The notes under the pieces are model-generated. The model made no database searches. It was not told the DNA's origin and saw only the letters and a program-made list of their open reading frames with translations. 64,000 nt of DNA. Source: Anodontia alba (lineage: Eukaryota > Mollusca > Bivalvia > Lucinida > Lucinidae). Within the stretch, counting starts at the first letter, position 1. The number at the start of each line of letters is the position of its first letter. This document shows positions 33,621-44,078 of the stretch, piece by piece. Location of the stretch: assembly GCA_964016985.1 (NCBI GenBank), contig OZ024831.1, positions 80,206,263 to 80,270,262 of the forward strand, written 5' to 3'. The position numbers and the translations under genes were made by a program.

Positions 33621-34704
33621 AATTTAAGCTAGGGTCTTGAAATTTTTTAAAGTGGTAGGGAATGGTGTGTAGATAAACTAATTAGATTTTTAGAGAATTC
33701 CACGAAAAATTGATGTAGTTATGGCCCTTTGAGATTCTTTTTGATGCATATATCTTAAAAACCATGCATGGTAGGGTTTTGAAATTTCATATATAGGTTC
33801 CTTACGAAAAAATATCTGACCCATATTTATGCCTTTAACTTCGAAGTTGGAGGGGCATATATTGCTTCCAGAGCATTCATCTGTCCTTCCGTTCGTCACG
33901 CTTTTTGATGCATAGCATAACTTTAGAACTGTGCATGCTACTGTTTTGAAATTCCCTATATGGATTTCTCATTAAAAAATAGCTGACACCTATTTTTTTA
34001 TCTCGACAGGATTATGCCCTTTCCTGAGTTATGGTTCCTTGAAAAAATATGGATGCAATCTTGTCAGCAAAATACCTCAAAAACTATTAAAGCTAGAGCC
34101 TTGAAACTTGATGAATAGACTGGTAGTGATGAGTAGACAACCTGATTAACTTTTGGATTAAAAAAAATACTTCATGAGTTATGGCCCGTAGTAACTTTGG
34201 GCAGTTTTACCTTGTCAGCAAAATATCTCAAAAACTGTTGGAGCTAGAGCCTTGAAACTTGGTGAATTCATTGCTAATGATGAGTAGATGACGTGATTAA
34301 CTTTTAATAAATTCTGAAAAATATTTCATGAGTAATGGCCCTTTGTAAATTTGGGAATTTTTACCTTGTCAGCAAAATATCTCAAAAACTGTTGGAGCTA
34401 GAGCCTTGAAACTTGGTGAATTGATTGATAATGATGGGCAGATGACCTGACTAACTTTTGAATAATTTCTGAAAAATATTTCATGAGTAATGACCCTTTG
34501 TAAATTTGGGCATTTTCCCATGTCAGCAAAATATCTAAAAATTTATTGAGAAGATGTCCTGATTAAGTTTTGAATAAATTCTGAAAAATACTTCATGGGT
34601 TATGGTCCTTTGTAATTTTGGGCATTTTTACCTTGTCAGCAAAATATCTCAAAAACTATTGGAGCGAGAGCCTTGAAACTTGGTGAATTGATTGATAATG
34701 ATTA

Positions 34705-35263
34705 CTGTCCTTTCGACATCACTCGGAAAGACATTTTTTGCTTGGCATTTTTTTTTAAAAGGAAATATTTTGTTCTGAATGACCATATCTTATCAGAAAC
34801 CATTTGTCTTTTCTGTTCCTGTGTTTTGTTCTCAAATATGTACCCTAAAATTAAATTTATGGCCAAAAATTGGTCTGACCTATGCAATTTCTATAGTAAA
34901 GTGATTTTTTGGAATTTTTGATTAAGAAAGTAATTTTCATGTTTCTTTGCAGAAATTGAATTATTGGTGTTTCACAACAATATTGTGAAAATTTCAGAAA
35001 AATTGAACAAGCGGAACTTGTTGAAAATCTGCCTCCAAGTTACCTACCCTACAGATTTCTGCATAATTTGCATTCATTTTTACTATGGGGAAAAGTGAAA
35101 ATACTTGATTTTTTAAAAACCAATGACTAGAATAAAACTTTTTGTGCATAGGTAGTTACGACAAATGGTTTTGCATTAAATCATGACAAAAGTTTGCAAA
35201 TTTACTTCTTTTGTGTACAGCGCCAGGCAAAAAGCGACTTTCCAAAAGATGTTGAAAGGACAG
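34705..35263. mobile_element. TA-flanked MITE in HLE-8
   Basis: 559 bp with inverted ends CTGTCCTTTCGACATC and GATGTTGAAAGGACAG (one mismatch), flanked by TA at 34703-34704 and 35264-35265. Neighbouring units give the empty site AATGATGAGTAGATGACC. Removing the MITE and one TA restores AATGATTAGTAGTTGACC. The interior is AT-rich and has no transposase. Confidence 0.82.
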
Positions 35264-36050
35264 TAGTAGTTGACCTGATTAACTTTTGAATAAATTCTGA
35301 AAAATATTTCATGAGTAATGGTCCTTTGTAAATTTAGGCATTTTCCCATCTGATCTGATTTAACGTTTGAATAAATTCTGAAAAATAATTCATGAGTTAT
35401 GGCCCTTTGATATTTTGGGCATTTTAACCTTGTCAGCAAAATATCTCTAAAACTGTTGGAGCTAGAGCCTTGAAACTAGGTGAAATGATTGGTAATGATG
35501 AGTAGATGACCTGGTTAACTTCTGAATAAATTCTGAAAAATATTTCATGAATAAATTTTGAAAAAATATTTCATGAATAATGGCCCTTTGTAAATTTAGG
35601 CATTTTCCCCTTGTCAGCAAAATATCACAAAAACTATTGAAGCTAGAGCCTTGAAACTTGATGAATAGACTGGTAGTGATGAATATATGACCTGATTAAC
35701 GTTTGAATAAATTCTGAAAAATATTTCATGAGTTATGGCCCTTTGTAAATTTGGGCATTTTCCCCTTGTCAGCAAAATATCTATAATGCTGTTGGAGCTA
35801 GAGCCTTATAACTTGATAAATAGATTTGTAGTGATGAGAAGGAAGTTGGAGGGGCCTATTGCTTCTGGGCATGAGTAATGGCCCTTTGTAAATTTGGGCA
35901 TTTTTCCCTTGTCAGCAAAACATCTCAAAAACTGTTGGAGCCAGAGCCTCTTAACTTGATGAATAGATGGGTAGTGATGAGAAGAAAACCTGATTAACTT
36001 TTGAATAAATTCTGAAAAAAAATTTCATGAGAGTTATGGCCATTTGTAGA

Positions 36051-37053
36051 TTGGGGCTGTATCTTTGCTCAAATCATCAGGGATGAGAGGTCTACCAAAG
36101 TTGCTAAAATAATTGTTGTACATTGACGTTTGAAGTTTTTACAGCGAGGTCAAGTTTGCTTCCCTATGCATTTGTATAGGCACCATACATTTGTATGGGA
36201 AAAATGTTGAGAATTTCAAACGACTTCTCCTCTGAAGCCTCTGGGCCAATGTTGCTCAAATTTCATGTGGAGCCTCCTTGGGTTGCGGGAATGAAAGATT
36301 GCTAAAATGGTCGCGGTCCACTGATCAAGATGGCCGCCATGCCCATATATAGTAAAAACCTTTAAAAATCTTCTTCTCCAGAACAGAGGATGCCTTGGGG
36401 CTGAATCTGCACAAATCATCAGGGATGGGAGGTCTACCAAAATTGCTAAAATGATGGTCGTACAAAGATTGCTAAAATGATCTGTCCATTGACCAAGATG
36501 GCTGCCGTGCCCATATATGGTAAAAACCTTTAAAAATCTTCTTCTCCAGAATAAAATAAGCCCTGGGGCCTTACCTTTGCACAAATCCTCGGGGACAGGA
36601 GATCTACCAAAATTGCTAAAATGATGGTCCTACTTTGACATTTGACCTTTTTACGGCAAAGTCAAATTTGCTTCCCATGCATTTGTATGGGCCCTATACA
36701 TTTATATGGGAAAAATGTTGAGAATTCATATTTTGGACATCTCCTCTATAATCCAGTTGAATCGAAGGAGACACAAAATACCTAGATCAGCTGATAGAAA
36801 ATCCAAAGTGGCCACCACAGCCGCCATCTTGAAAATCAGTTTTCGACATCTCTTCTCAAACCTTAGATTGCTTTGAGCCAAAACTTGCTCTTTAGCAACA
36901 GGATGACTTCTGGATCAAAACAAGCTAAAATTGTGTCAGTTAAAAATCCAAGATGACCACAATGGTTCTGCTTCATTGAACAAGATAGCCACCAGAGCTA
37001 AAAAATACAAAATCTTCAAACGACATCTCGGCCAATGGCCCGATTTCAAAATA
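36051..37053 (+). repeat. HLE-2 type array, 5' of the mariner
   Basis: HLE-2 units (GGGAGGTCTACCAAAATTGC, GACCAAGATGGCTGCCGTGC, CCATATATGGTAAAAACC) up to about 36720. They pass into related units with GGACATCTCCTCTATAATCC and CACAGCCGCCATCTTGAAAA. They read through into the array at 38335. Confidence 0.65.
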
Positions 37054-38334
37054 CGAGGGGAGTTCAATAAGTTCGTAGAACTCAGGGTTTAACTCACAGA
37101 TTGGAAGATGGTTTAAACATTATTTTTCAATATAATCCCCCTTTACTTCAATGCATTTGGCCCACTTTTCTTTTAAGCAGTCTATGCCTTTGAAATAAAA
37201 GTCGTCTATTTGGTCCTCAAACCAAGCCTCTGTAGCAGCCTTGAGCTCATCATCGTCCCGAAATCTCGTTCCACGCAAAAGTGGGACTTCAAATTTCGAA
37301 ACAGATAATAATCATTTGGGGCCAGGTCTGGATTGTATGGTGGGTGATTTAACTGCTCGAACTTGCACTCACAAATAGCCGCTTGTGCAACTCTGGACTT
37401 GTGCACAGGGGCATTATCATGCAAAAGAAGGACACGCTTCGTTTTTCTTTAATAGCAACCCTTAATTGTTTAATAACATTGGCATAGTATTCTCCTGTAA
37501 TTGAAGTACCAGCAGGCTTGTAATCTATCAATATAATCCCTTTGGAATCCCAGAAAACAGTGGCCATTACCTTGCTGGCTGATGGTTCGGTATGAAATTT
37601 CTTAGATAGGGGTGAGCAAGGGCGCTTCCATTGCATGGACTCTGTTTTAGTATCTGGGTCCCAGTGGTGAAGCCAAGTTTCATCTCCTGTTACAAGACGA
37701 GTGTGAAAGTCTTCTGGATTGGCATTGTACACTTCCAGAAGTTCTTGACTTGACTCCACCCTTTGCTGATGATCTTGCATGTTCAGGTTTCTGGGTACCC
37801 ACCTTGCAGAAGCTTTGACATGCCTAAATGTTCATGGATTATAGTGTAAACACTTCCATTAGATATACCACATTCTGAAGCAAGTTCGGCAACTTTGATT
37901 CATCGATTGTTTAGCAGAAGTCTCTCAACACGGTCGTTCATCTCCTGGCTGATGACATCAGTAGGGCGACCTGGCCTTGGGTCATCTTCTAAGGAGTCTC
38001 GCCCACGTTTAAATTCTGCTGACCACTTCGCCACTGTGGAATACTTTGAGCTACTATCACCATACACATCAGCCATGCGCCGATGGATTTCTTTGGCCTT
38101 TGCACCCTCCTTACTGAGGAACTTTATGACTGCTCTGAACTCAATATTCTGACTTTCCATTTTTGCCTATGGGTATAGGTTTTCAAACAAAAAGTAAGAG
38201 CAAAAACTGTACATATTGACTTAATGGCTGTTATCATTCAACTCACAAAGGTTTACACTGCACAAAAATGAAAAAAGAAATCTTGAATTGTATAGAAAAA
38301 TACCGAGTTCTACGAACTTATTGAAGTCCCCTCC
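37054..38334 (-). mobile_element. mariner-family DNA transposon, complete ends, inactive
   Basis: 1281 bp, a normal length for mariner. It is flanked by the TA target at 37052-37053 and 38335-38336. Inverted ends are CGAGGGGAGTTCAATAAGTT then CGTAGAACTC at left and the complement of GGAGGGGACTTCAATAAGTT then CGTAGAACTC at right. The transposase gene lies on the minus strand and is broken. It inserted into an HLE-2 type array. Confidence 0.95.
37120..38160 (-). pseudogene. mariner transposase pseudogene (DD34D)
   Basis: The product would cut and join transposon ends in the nucleus. Seen on the minus strand: the N-terminal helix-turn-helix region is intact from MESQNIEFRAVIKF to the GRPTDVIS linker (38160-37900). 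Next come catalytic block 1 VTGDETWLHHWDPDTK, block 2 with LLLHDNAPVHKSR, and block 3 HPPYNPDLAPNDYYLF. Exactly 34 residues separate the second and third catalytic Asp, which defines mariner (DD34D). Block 3 has Asn where mariners usually carry Ser (YSPDLAPSDY). Breaks: an in-frame TGA just after LLLNNR at about 37898 (a CGA-to-TGA change), and frameshifts near 37815, 37430 and 37255. The C-terminus, ending DYIEK and TAA at 37120-37122, is preserved. The element cannot make active enzyme. The gene occupies most of the transposon between its terminal repeats. Confidence 0.95.
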
Positions 38335-39052
38335 TATTTGCACAGAAGTATTCCACCAATGGCTCCGCTTGGCTGAACAAAATGGTGGTAAGATCTAAAA
38401 ATAGAAAAACCTTTAAAAGACATCTCCTCCGCAGCCAGTGTCCTGTTTGTCATTTGTCGTGCGGCGTCAACAATTGCTTTAAAAGCCTACTCCTCCTGCA
38501 CCCCTGGGCCAATTGACTCGATACTTGGTAGGAAGCATCCGGGTGACCTGTAGATAAAAAATAGCTAAAATTGTTCCGATCGGAAATCCAAGATGGCTGC
38601 CATGGCCGCCGTCTTGAAAATCTATTTTTCGCTTCTGCTCCTGAACCAAAAGGCCAATTGACTCTAAACTTGCTAGGAAGCATCGGGGTGACTTGTAGAT
38701 CAAAAATAGCTAAAATCATGCCGATCGTAAATCCAAGATGGCCGCCATGGCGGCCATCTTGAAAATCTATTTTTTGCTTCTCCTCCTGAACTGAAGGCCA
38801 ATTGACTCCAAACTTGCTAGGAAGCATCAGTGTGTTGTAGATCAAAAATAGCTAAAATCGTGCCGATCGGAAATCCAAGATGGCCACCATGGCAGCCATC
38901 TTGAAAATCTATTTTTCGCTTCTCTTCCTGAACTGAAAGGCCAATTGACTCCAAACTGGCTAGGAAGCATCGGGGTGACTTGTAGATAAAAAATAGCTAA
39001 AATCGTGCCGATCAGAAATCTAAGATGGCTGCCATCTTGAAAATCTATTTTT
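38335..39052 (+). repeat. ~145-bp array with palindromic AAGATGGCCGCC centre
   Basis: Units: CTCCTGAACCGAAAGGCCAA, TTGACTCCAAACTTGCTAGG, AAGCATCGGGGTGACTTGT, AGATCAAAAATAGCTAAAAT, CGTGCCGATCGGAAATCC, then a palindrome centred on CCATGG. At 38735-38760 the palindrome is perfect over 26 bp. The array continues after the HLE-3 insertion at 41087. Confidence 0.75.
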
Positions 39053-41086
39053 AGCTCACCTGAGCAAAAGGTCAGGGTGAGCTATTGTCATCACCCTATG
39101 TCCGTCGTTCGTCGTCAACAATTAGTTTGTTAACACTAGAGGTCACAGTTTTGACCCAATCTTGATGAAACTTGGTCAACATTTTTTTCTCTATGAAATC
39201 TAAGTCAAGTTCGATACTGGGTTACTTGGGGTTAAAAACTAGGTCACCAGGTCAAATCAAAAGAAAAACTTGTTAACACTCTAGAGGTCATAGTTTTAAC
39301 CCAATCTTGATGAAACTTGCTCAAAATGTTTGCCTCTATTAAATCTAAGTCACATTCGAAACTGGGTCACTTGGGGTCAAAAACTAGGTCACCGGCCAGA
39401 TCAGCAGAAAACCTTGTTAACACTCTAGCGGTCACATTTTTGAAGCAATCATCATGAATCTTGCTCAGTATGTTTGTTTTGATGATTTCTAGGTCAAGTT
39501 CGAAACTGGGTTACTTGGAGTCAAAAACTAGGTCACCGTGCCAAATCAGCAGAAAACTTTGGTAACACTCTAGCGGTCACATTTTTTAAGCAATCATCAT
39601 GAATCTTGCTCAAAATGTTTGTCTTGATGATTTCTAGGTCAAGTTCGAAACTGGGTCACTTGGAGTCAAAAACTAGGTCACCTGGCCAAATCAGCAGAAA
39701 ACCTTGTTAACACTCTAGCGGTCACATTTTTCAAGCAATCATCATGAATCTTGCTCAAAATGTTTGTCTTGATGATTTCTAGGTCAAGTTTGAAACTGGG
39801 TCACGAGGTGTCAAAAACTAGGTCACCAGGTCCAACCGGCAGAAAACCTTGTTAACACTCTAGCAGTCAAATTTTTGAAGCAATAATCATGAATCTTGCT
39901 CAAAATGTTTGTCTTGATGATTTCTAGGTCAAGTTTGAAACTGGAACACCTGGGGTCAAAAACTAGGTCACCTGGCCAAATCAGCGTAAAATCTTGTTAT
40001 CACTCTAGCGGTCACATTTTTCAGCAGTCATCATGAATCTTGCTCAAAATGTTTGTCTTGATGAGTTCTAGGTCAAGTTCGAAACTGGGTCACTTGGAGT
40101 CAAAAGCTTGGTCAACGGGCCAAATCAGCAGAAAACCTTAACACTCTAGCGGTCACATTTTTTAAGCAATCATCAGGAATCTTGCTAAAAATGTTTGACT
40201 TGATGATTTTTAGGTCAGGTTTGAAACTGGGTCATCTCGGGTCTTGCTTAACATGTTTGTCTTGATGATTTCTAGGTAAAGTTTGAAACTGGGTCACTTG
40301 GGGTTAAAAAACTAGGTCACCTGGTCAGATCAGCAGAAAACCTTGTTAACACTTTAGTGGTCACATTTTTGAAGCAATCATCATGAATGTTGCTCAAAAT
40401 GTTTGTCTTGATGATTTCTAGGTCAAGTTTGAAACTGGGTCACATGGGGTCAAAAACTAGGTGACCTGGCCAAATCAGCAGAAAACTGTTAACACTCCAG
40501 CGGTCACATTTTTGAAATAATCATCATAAATATTGCTCAAAATGTTTGTCTTGATGATTTGTAGGTCTAATTTAAGACTGGTTCACTTGATGTCAAAAAC
40601 TAGTTCACCTGGCCAAATCGAAGGAAAACGTTGTTGATGCTCTAGAGGTCACATTTTTTAAGTGATCATCATGAATCTTGCTCAAAATGTTTGTCTTGAT
40701 GATTTCAAGGTGATGTATAGTTTTGTGTCCAGTGACTCTTTTAAGTTTTTCCATTTAGGTCAGTTTCTCTGTAATTATTGGTCCTACAGAGTGATATTTG
40801 GTACTTGTGAAGTGTTTGTGTTTAGGTCAGCTTCTCAGTAACTATTGCTCCTACAGCCAGTGATACTTAGTACATGCATACATCTTAGCATGGCCTCTTG
40901 AGTGCAGTCATCCATATTTGACCTTGACCTTTATTTCACAGTCCATTAGACATGCTACATTGTCTTACTTGTTAATATAATCATTTTGAACTTTGATCAG
41001 AATGTTTGCCTTGATCAGTTCTAGATCAGGCTCTCAAAGTGCTATGTTGCTCAGGTGAGCGTTACAGGGCCATCATGGCCCTCTTG
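39053..41086 (+). mobile_element. HLE-3 copy a, complete
   Basis: 2034 bp. 5' AGCTCACCTGAGC, loop, GGTGAGCTATTGTCATCACC; short CCGTCGTTCGTCGTC stretch; about eleven ~147-bp units (GCTCAAAATGTTTGTCTTGA, TGATTTCTAGGTCAAGTTCG, CAAAAACTAGGTCACC, TTAACACTCTAGCGGTCACA). A ~370-bp unique 3' part is followed by TTGCTCAGGTGAGCG and hairpin AGGGCCATCATGGCCCT, ending CTCTTG. It splits an outer repeat phrase: CTATTTTT before, TTCGCTTCTTCTCC after, where intact units read CTATTTTTCGCTTCT. Confidence 0.85.
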
Positions 41087-42818
41087 TTCGCTTCTTCTCC
41101 TGAACCGAAAGGCCAATTGGCTCCAAACTTGCTAGGAAGCATCAGGGTGATTTGTAGATCAAAAATAGCTAAAATCGTGCCAATCGGAAATCCAAGATGG
41201 TCACCATGGCGGCCATCTTTAAAATCTATTTTTCACTTCTTCTCCTGAACCGAAAGGCCAATTGACTCCAAACTTGCTAGGAAGCATCGGTGAGGTGAGA
41301 CTTGTAGATCAAAAATAGCTAAAAATCGTGCCGATCGTAAATCCAAGATGGCTGCCATGGTGGCCATCTTGAAAATCTATTTTTCGCTTCTGATCCTAAC
41401 CCAAAATGCCCATTGACTCGAAACTTGGTGGGAAGCATCGGGATGACTTGTAGATCAAAAGTAGCTAAAATCATTCCAGTCGGAATTCCAAGATGGCCAT
41501 CATGGCTGCCATCTTGAAAAACTATTTTTCGCTTCTTCTCCTGAGCCGAAAGGCCACTTGACGCCAAACTTGGTAGGAAGCATCAGGGTGACTTGTAGAT
41601 CAAAAGTAGCTAAAATCATGCTGATCGGAAATCCAGGATGGCTGCCATAGTGGCCATCTTGAAAATCTTTTTTTTCGCTTCTTCTTCTAAACCCAAAAGC
41701 CAATTGACTTGAAACTTGGTATGAAGCATCAGGGTGACTTATAGATTGAATTTGGCTAAAATCATTCAGATTGGAAATTCAAGATGGCCGCCATGGCGAC
41801 CATCTTGAAAATCTATTTTTCACTTCTTCTCCTGAACCGAAAGGCTTATTGACTTTAAACTAGGTAGGAAGTATCAGGGTGACCTGTAGATCAAAAATAG
41901 CTAAAATCATCCCTATCAGAAATCCAAGATGGCCACCATGACAGCCATCTTGAAAATCTACTTTTTGCTTTTTCTCCTGAACTGAAAGGCCATTTGACAG
42001 GGAAGCTTGGTAGGAAGCATTGGGGTGACTTGTAGATCTAAAATAGCTTAAATTGTTTGGATCGGAAACCCAAGATGGTCATCATGGCGGCCATCTTGAA
42101 ACTCTTTTTTTTCGTTTATTTTCCTGAACCAAAGGGCCAGTTGATTTGAAAATTGGTAGGAAGGATCAGGATGACTTATAGATATAAAAATAGCTAAAAT
42201 TGTTCCGATCGGTAATCCAAGATGGCGGCCATCTTGAAAATCTATTTTTTCCTTCTTCTGAACTGAAAGGCCAATTGACTCGAAACTTGGTAGGAAGCAT
42301 TGGGGTGACTTGTTGATCAAAAATAGCTCAAATCGTTGCGATAGGAAATCCCAAATTGCGGCTGTGGTGGCCATCTTGAAAATCTTGTTTTGAACTTTCT
42401 CTCCTGAACCGAAAGGGCAATTGACTCAAAGTTCATTGGAAGTATCGAGGTGACTTGTAGATCAACAATAGCTAAAATCATTCTGATTTGAAATCCAAGA
42501 GGGCTGCCATCTTGTTTATGTTTATCATATTTCCCTGCCACTGTGCTGTTTACATGATTATTCAGATACCAATTAGCCAATTGCCTCCAAATTTCACATT
42601 GATCCTGCTGTTGAAATTTGATTGAGAGTTTGTTCAAATGATCACGCTCCATTGACTGTCATGCCATATATAATATTCTTCTTCAAAATTAAGAACTGCT
42701 TAAAGGATGATCTTTTCATTAGTTGCGATGACAGGATTGGAAAAATGTTGCATAACATCTGCATATCTGCAGTGGCTATGTCACTCAGGTGAGCGACCCG
42801 TGGCCTGTGGGCCTCTTG
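41087..42818 (+). mobile_element. Array resumed, ending in an HLE-2 3' terminus
   Basis: The ~145-bp units with AAGATGGCCGCCATGG-type centres continue to about 42500. They lead into the HLE-2 3' module (TTGTAGATCAACAATAGC, CATCTGCATATCTGCAGTGG, TATGTCACTCAGGTGAGCG, TGTGGGCCTCTTG). So an HLE-2 type terminus is attached here to a different tandem array, evidence that ends and cargo recombine within the superfamily. Confidence 0.75.
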
Positions 42819-43925
42819 TTTGGAAATCGTTTTGAAGTATAACCTTACCCGGAACTAGCCAAATAACTGTATATTAAAATCTGTATCATTTTAATGCCTT
42901 TGATGTATTTAGTTGATACTTGGATTGGTGTTAGATACTGAGGTCAAGGTCACGAACTTGTTACTTAGAATTTCCATAAGTATTTAAAGTTGTACTGGTT
43001 TATTGCTTGAGTGCCTGGGTAGATGTGGTTGATATTTAGACTGATGTTAGCTACGGATCCAGATATCTGTTCAGAACAAGACCTGTGTTCACCTGCCGCC
43101 CACCCCTCACCCCCACCCCAACCCACCCACCGACCCCTTGCAGAGATCAGAGGTCGGTCACATCATTTAAATATTTCCCATATGATGGGCAAGTGTGATT
43201 TCAGGTGAGCTTTCCTGTTCAGTGACAGGTCTTGTTGGACCTATTAACATGCAAACAAATGTTCAAATTTTAGAATGCATATGGTAATGAGTTAACAATA
43301 TCAGACTATTTGGGATACTAGTACTGTATGTCATCATGCTAAAATAAGTTAAAAAGCTGAAAATGGCTAAAAAGAAAAAAAAGTCATTATTCTGTTATTA
43401 ATGATGAGGCTAAAAATAAGCAGTTGCACTATTACATTGCAAGACTAAGTAATAGGGATCTAAAATAGATCTGCTAACTGTTTTTGTCAGCTTTACTCTC
43501 ATTAATCAATGACTTGCAGGAGTTTTTGGACTATCTTATTACAGAAGATCTGTTTTGATTGCTCACCCACTGTCTTTTTACTCCCACTCAATGTTATTGC
43601 TCTTTTATTCTACATTAGTATTGTCATTTTCTTCTGAACTTACCATATTTACCCTTAGTATTTGGACAGACAGGCATGGGCAAACAGTGTAGACCCTGAT
43701 CAGATGCCACAGAATCAGGGTCTACATTGTTTGATACCCAACCACTGTTTGTTTAAACACACCAGCAAATAGTAAAATGGACTTACTGAAGTTATATGAC
43801 AAGTATGGTAAGAAGTTGGCGTGTCCAAATTCTAAGGGTAAATATAGTAGTCTTAGATTTCTGATAAACTTTTTCTGTACCCCAAATGTATATGAGCTTC
43901 AATGTGCGAAAATGGCGCATATTTC
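42819..43925. other. AT-rich DNA, no gene recognised
   Basis: Contains a C-rich stretch at 43080-43140. Interspersed repeat remnant at 43643-43740: AAACAGTGTAGACCCTGATC is mirrored by AATCAGGGTCTACATTGTTT. No credible exon. Confidence 0.4.
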
Positions 43926-44078
43926 TTAAAGGCTCCATATTCCTCAAAAATAGATATTTTATCCAAGAAGGATTTAATAAATTGATATATGTTATTATTA
44001 ATACAATGATAAAATGTAGCACCTGACAGCCTGTAAAATCTCAGTTAGCCTCTTGTTCTTGAAATGAAATGATTTTTT

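Larger units (their letters stand above)
32775..36050 (+). repeat. HLE-8 array: ~147-bp units, interrupted by a SINE and a MITE
   Basis: Units share CTTGTCAGCAAAATATCTC, AAAAACTGTTGGAGCTAGAG, CCTTGAAACTTGGTGAAT, TGAGTAGATGACCTGATTAA, and TTCATGAGTTATGGCCCTTTG. A first set of units (32820-33770) has the variant AAGTATTTAAGGTAGGG and GATGTGTAGATGAACTGATT. At 33840 and 35850 the phrase AAGTTGGAGGGGC marks possible internal element edges. At about 36050 the array passes in mid-phrase into HLE-2 type units. Long open frames are absent or repetitive. Confidence 0.68.

Noticed and set aside
33272..33640. Open frame of about 120 codons with Gly-rich and Ser-rich parts
   Set aside because: It lies across the SINE-C insertion and part of the HLE-8 array, so it is composed of two unrelated repeats.
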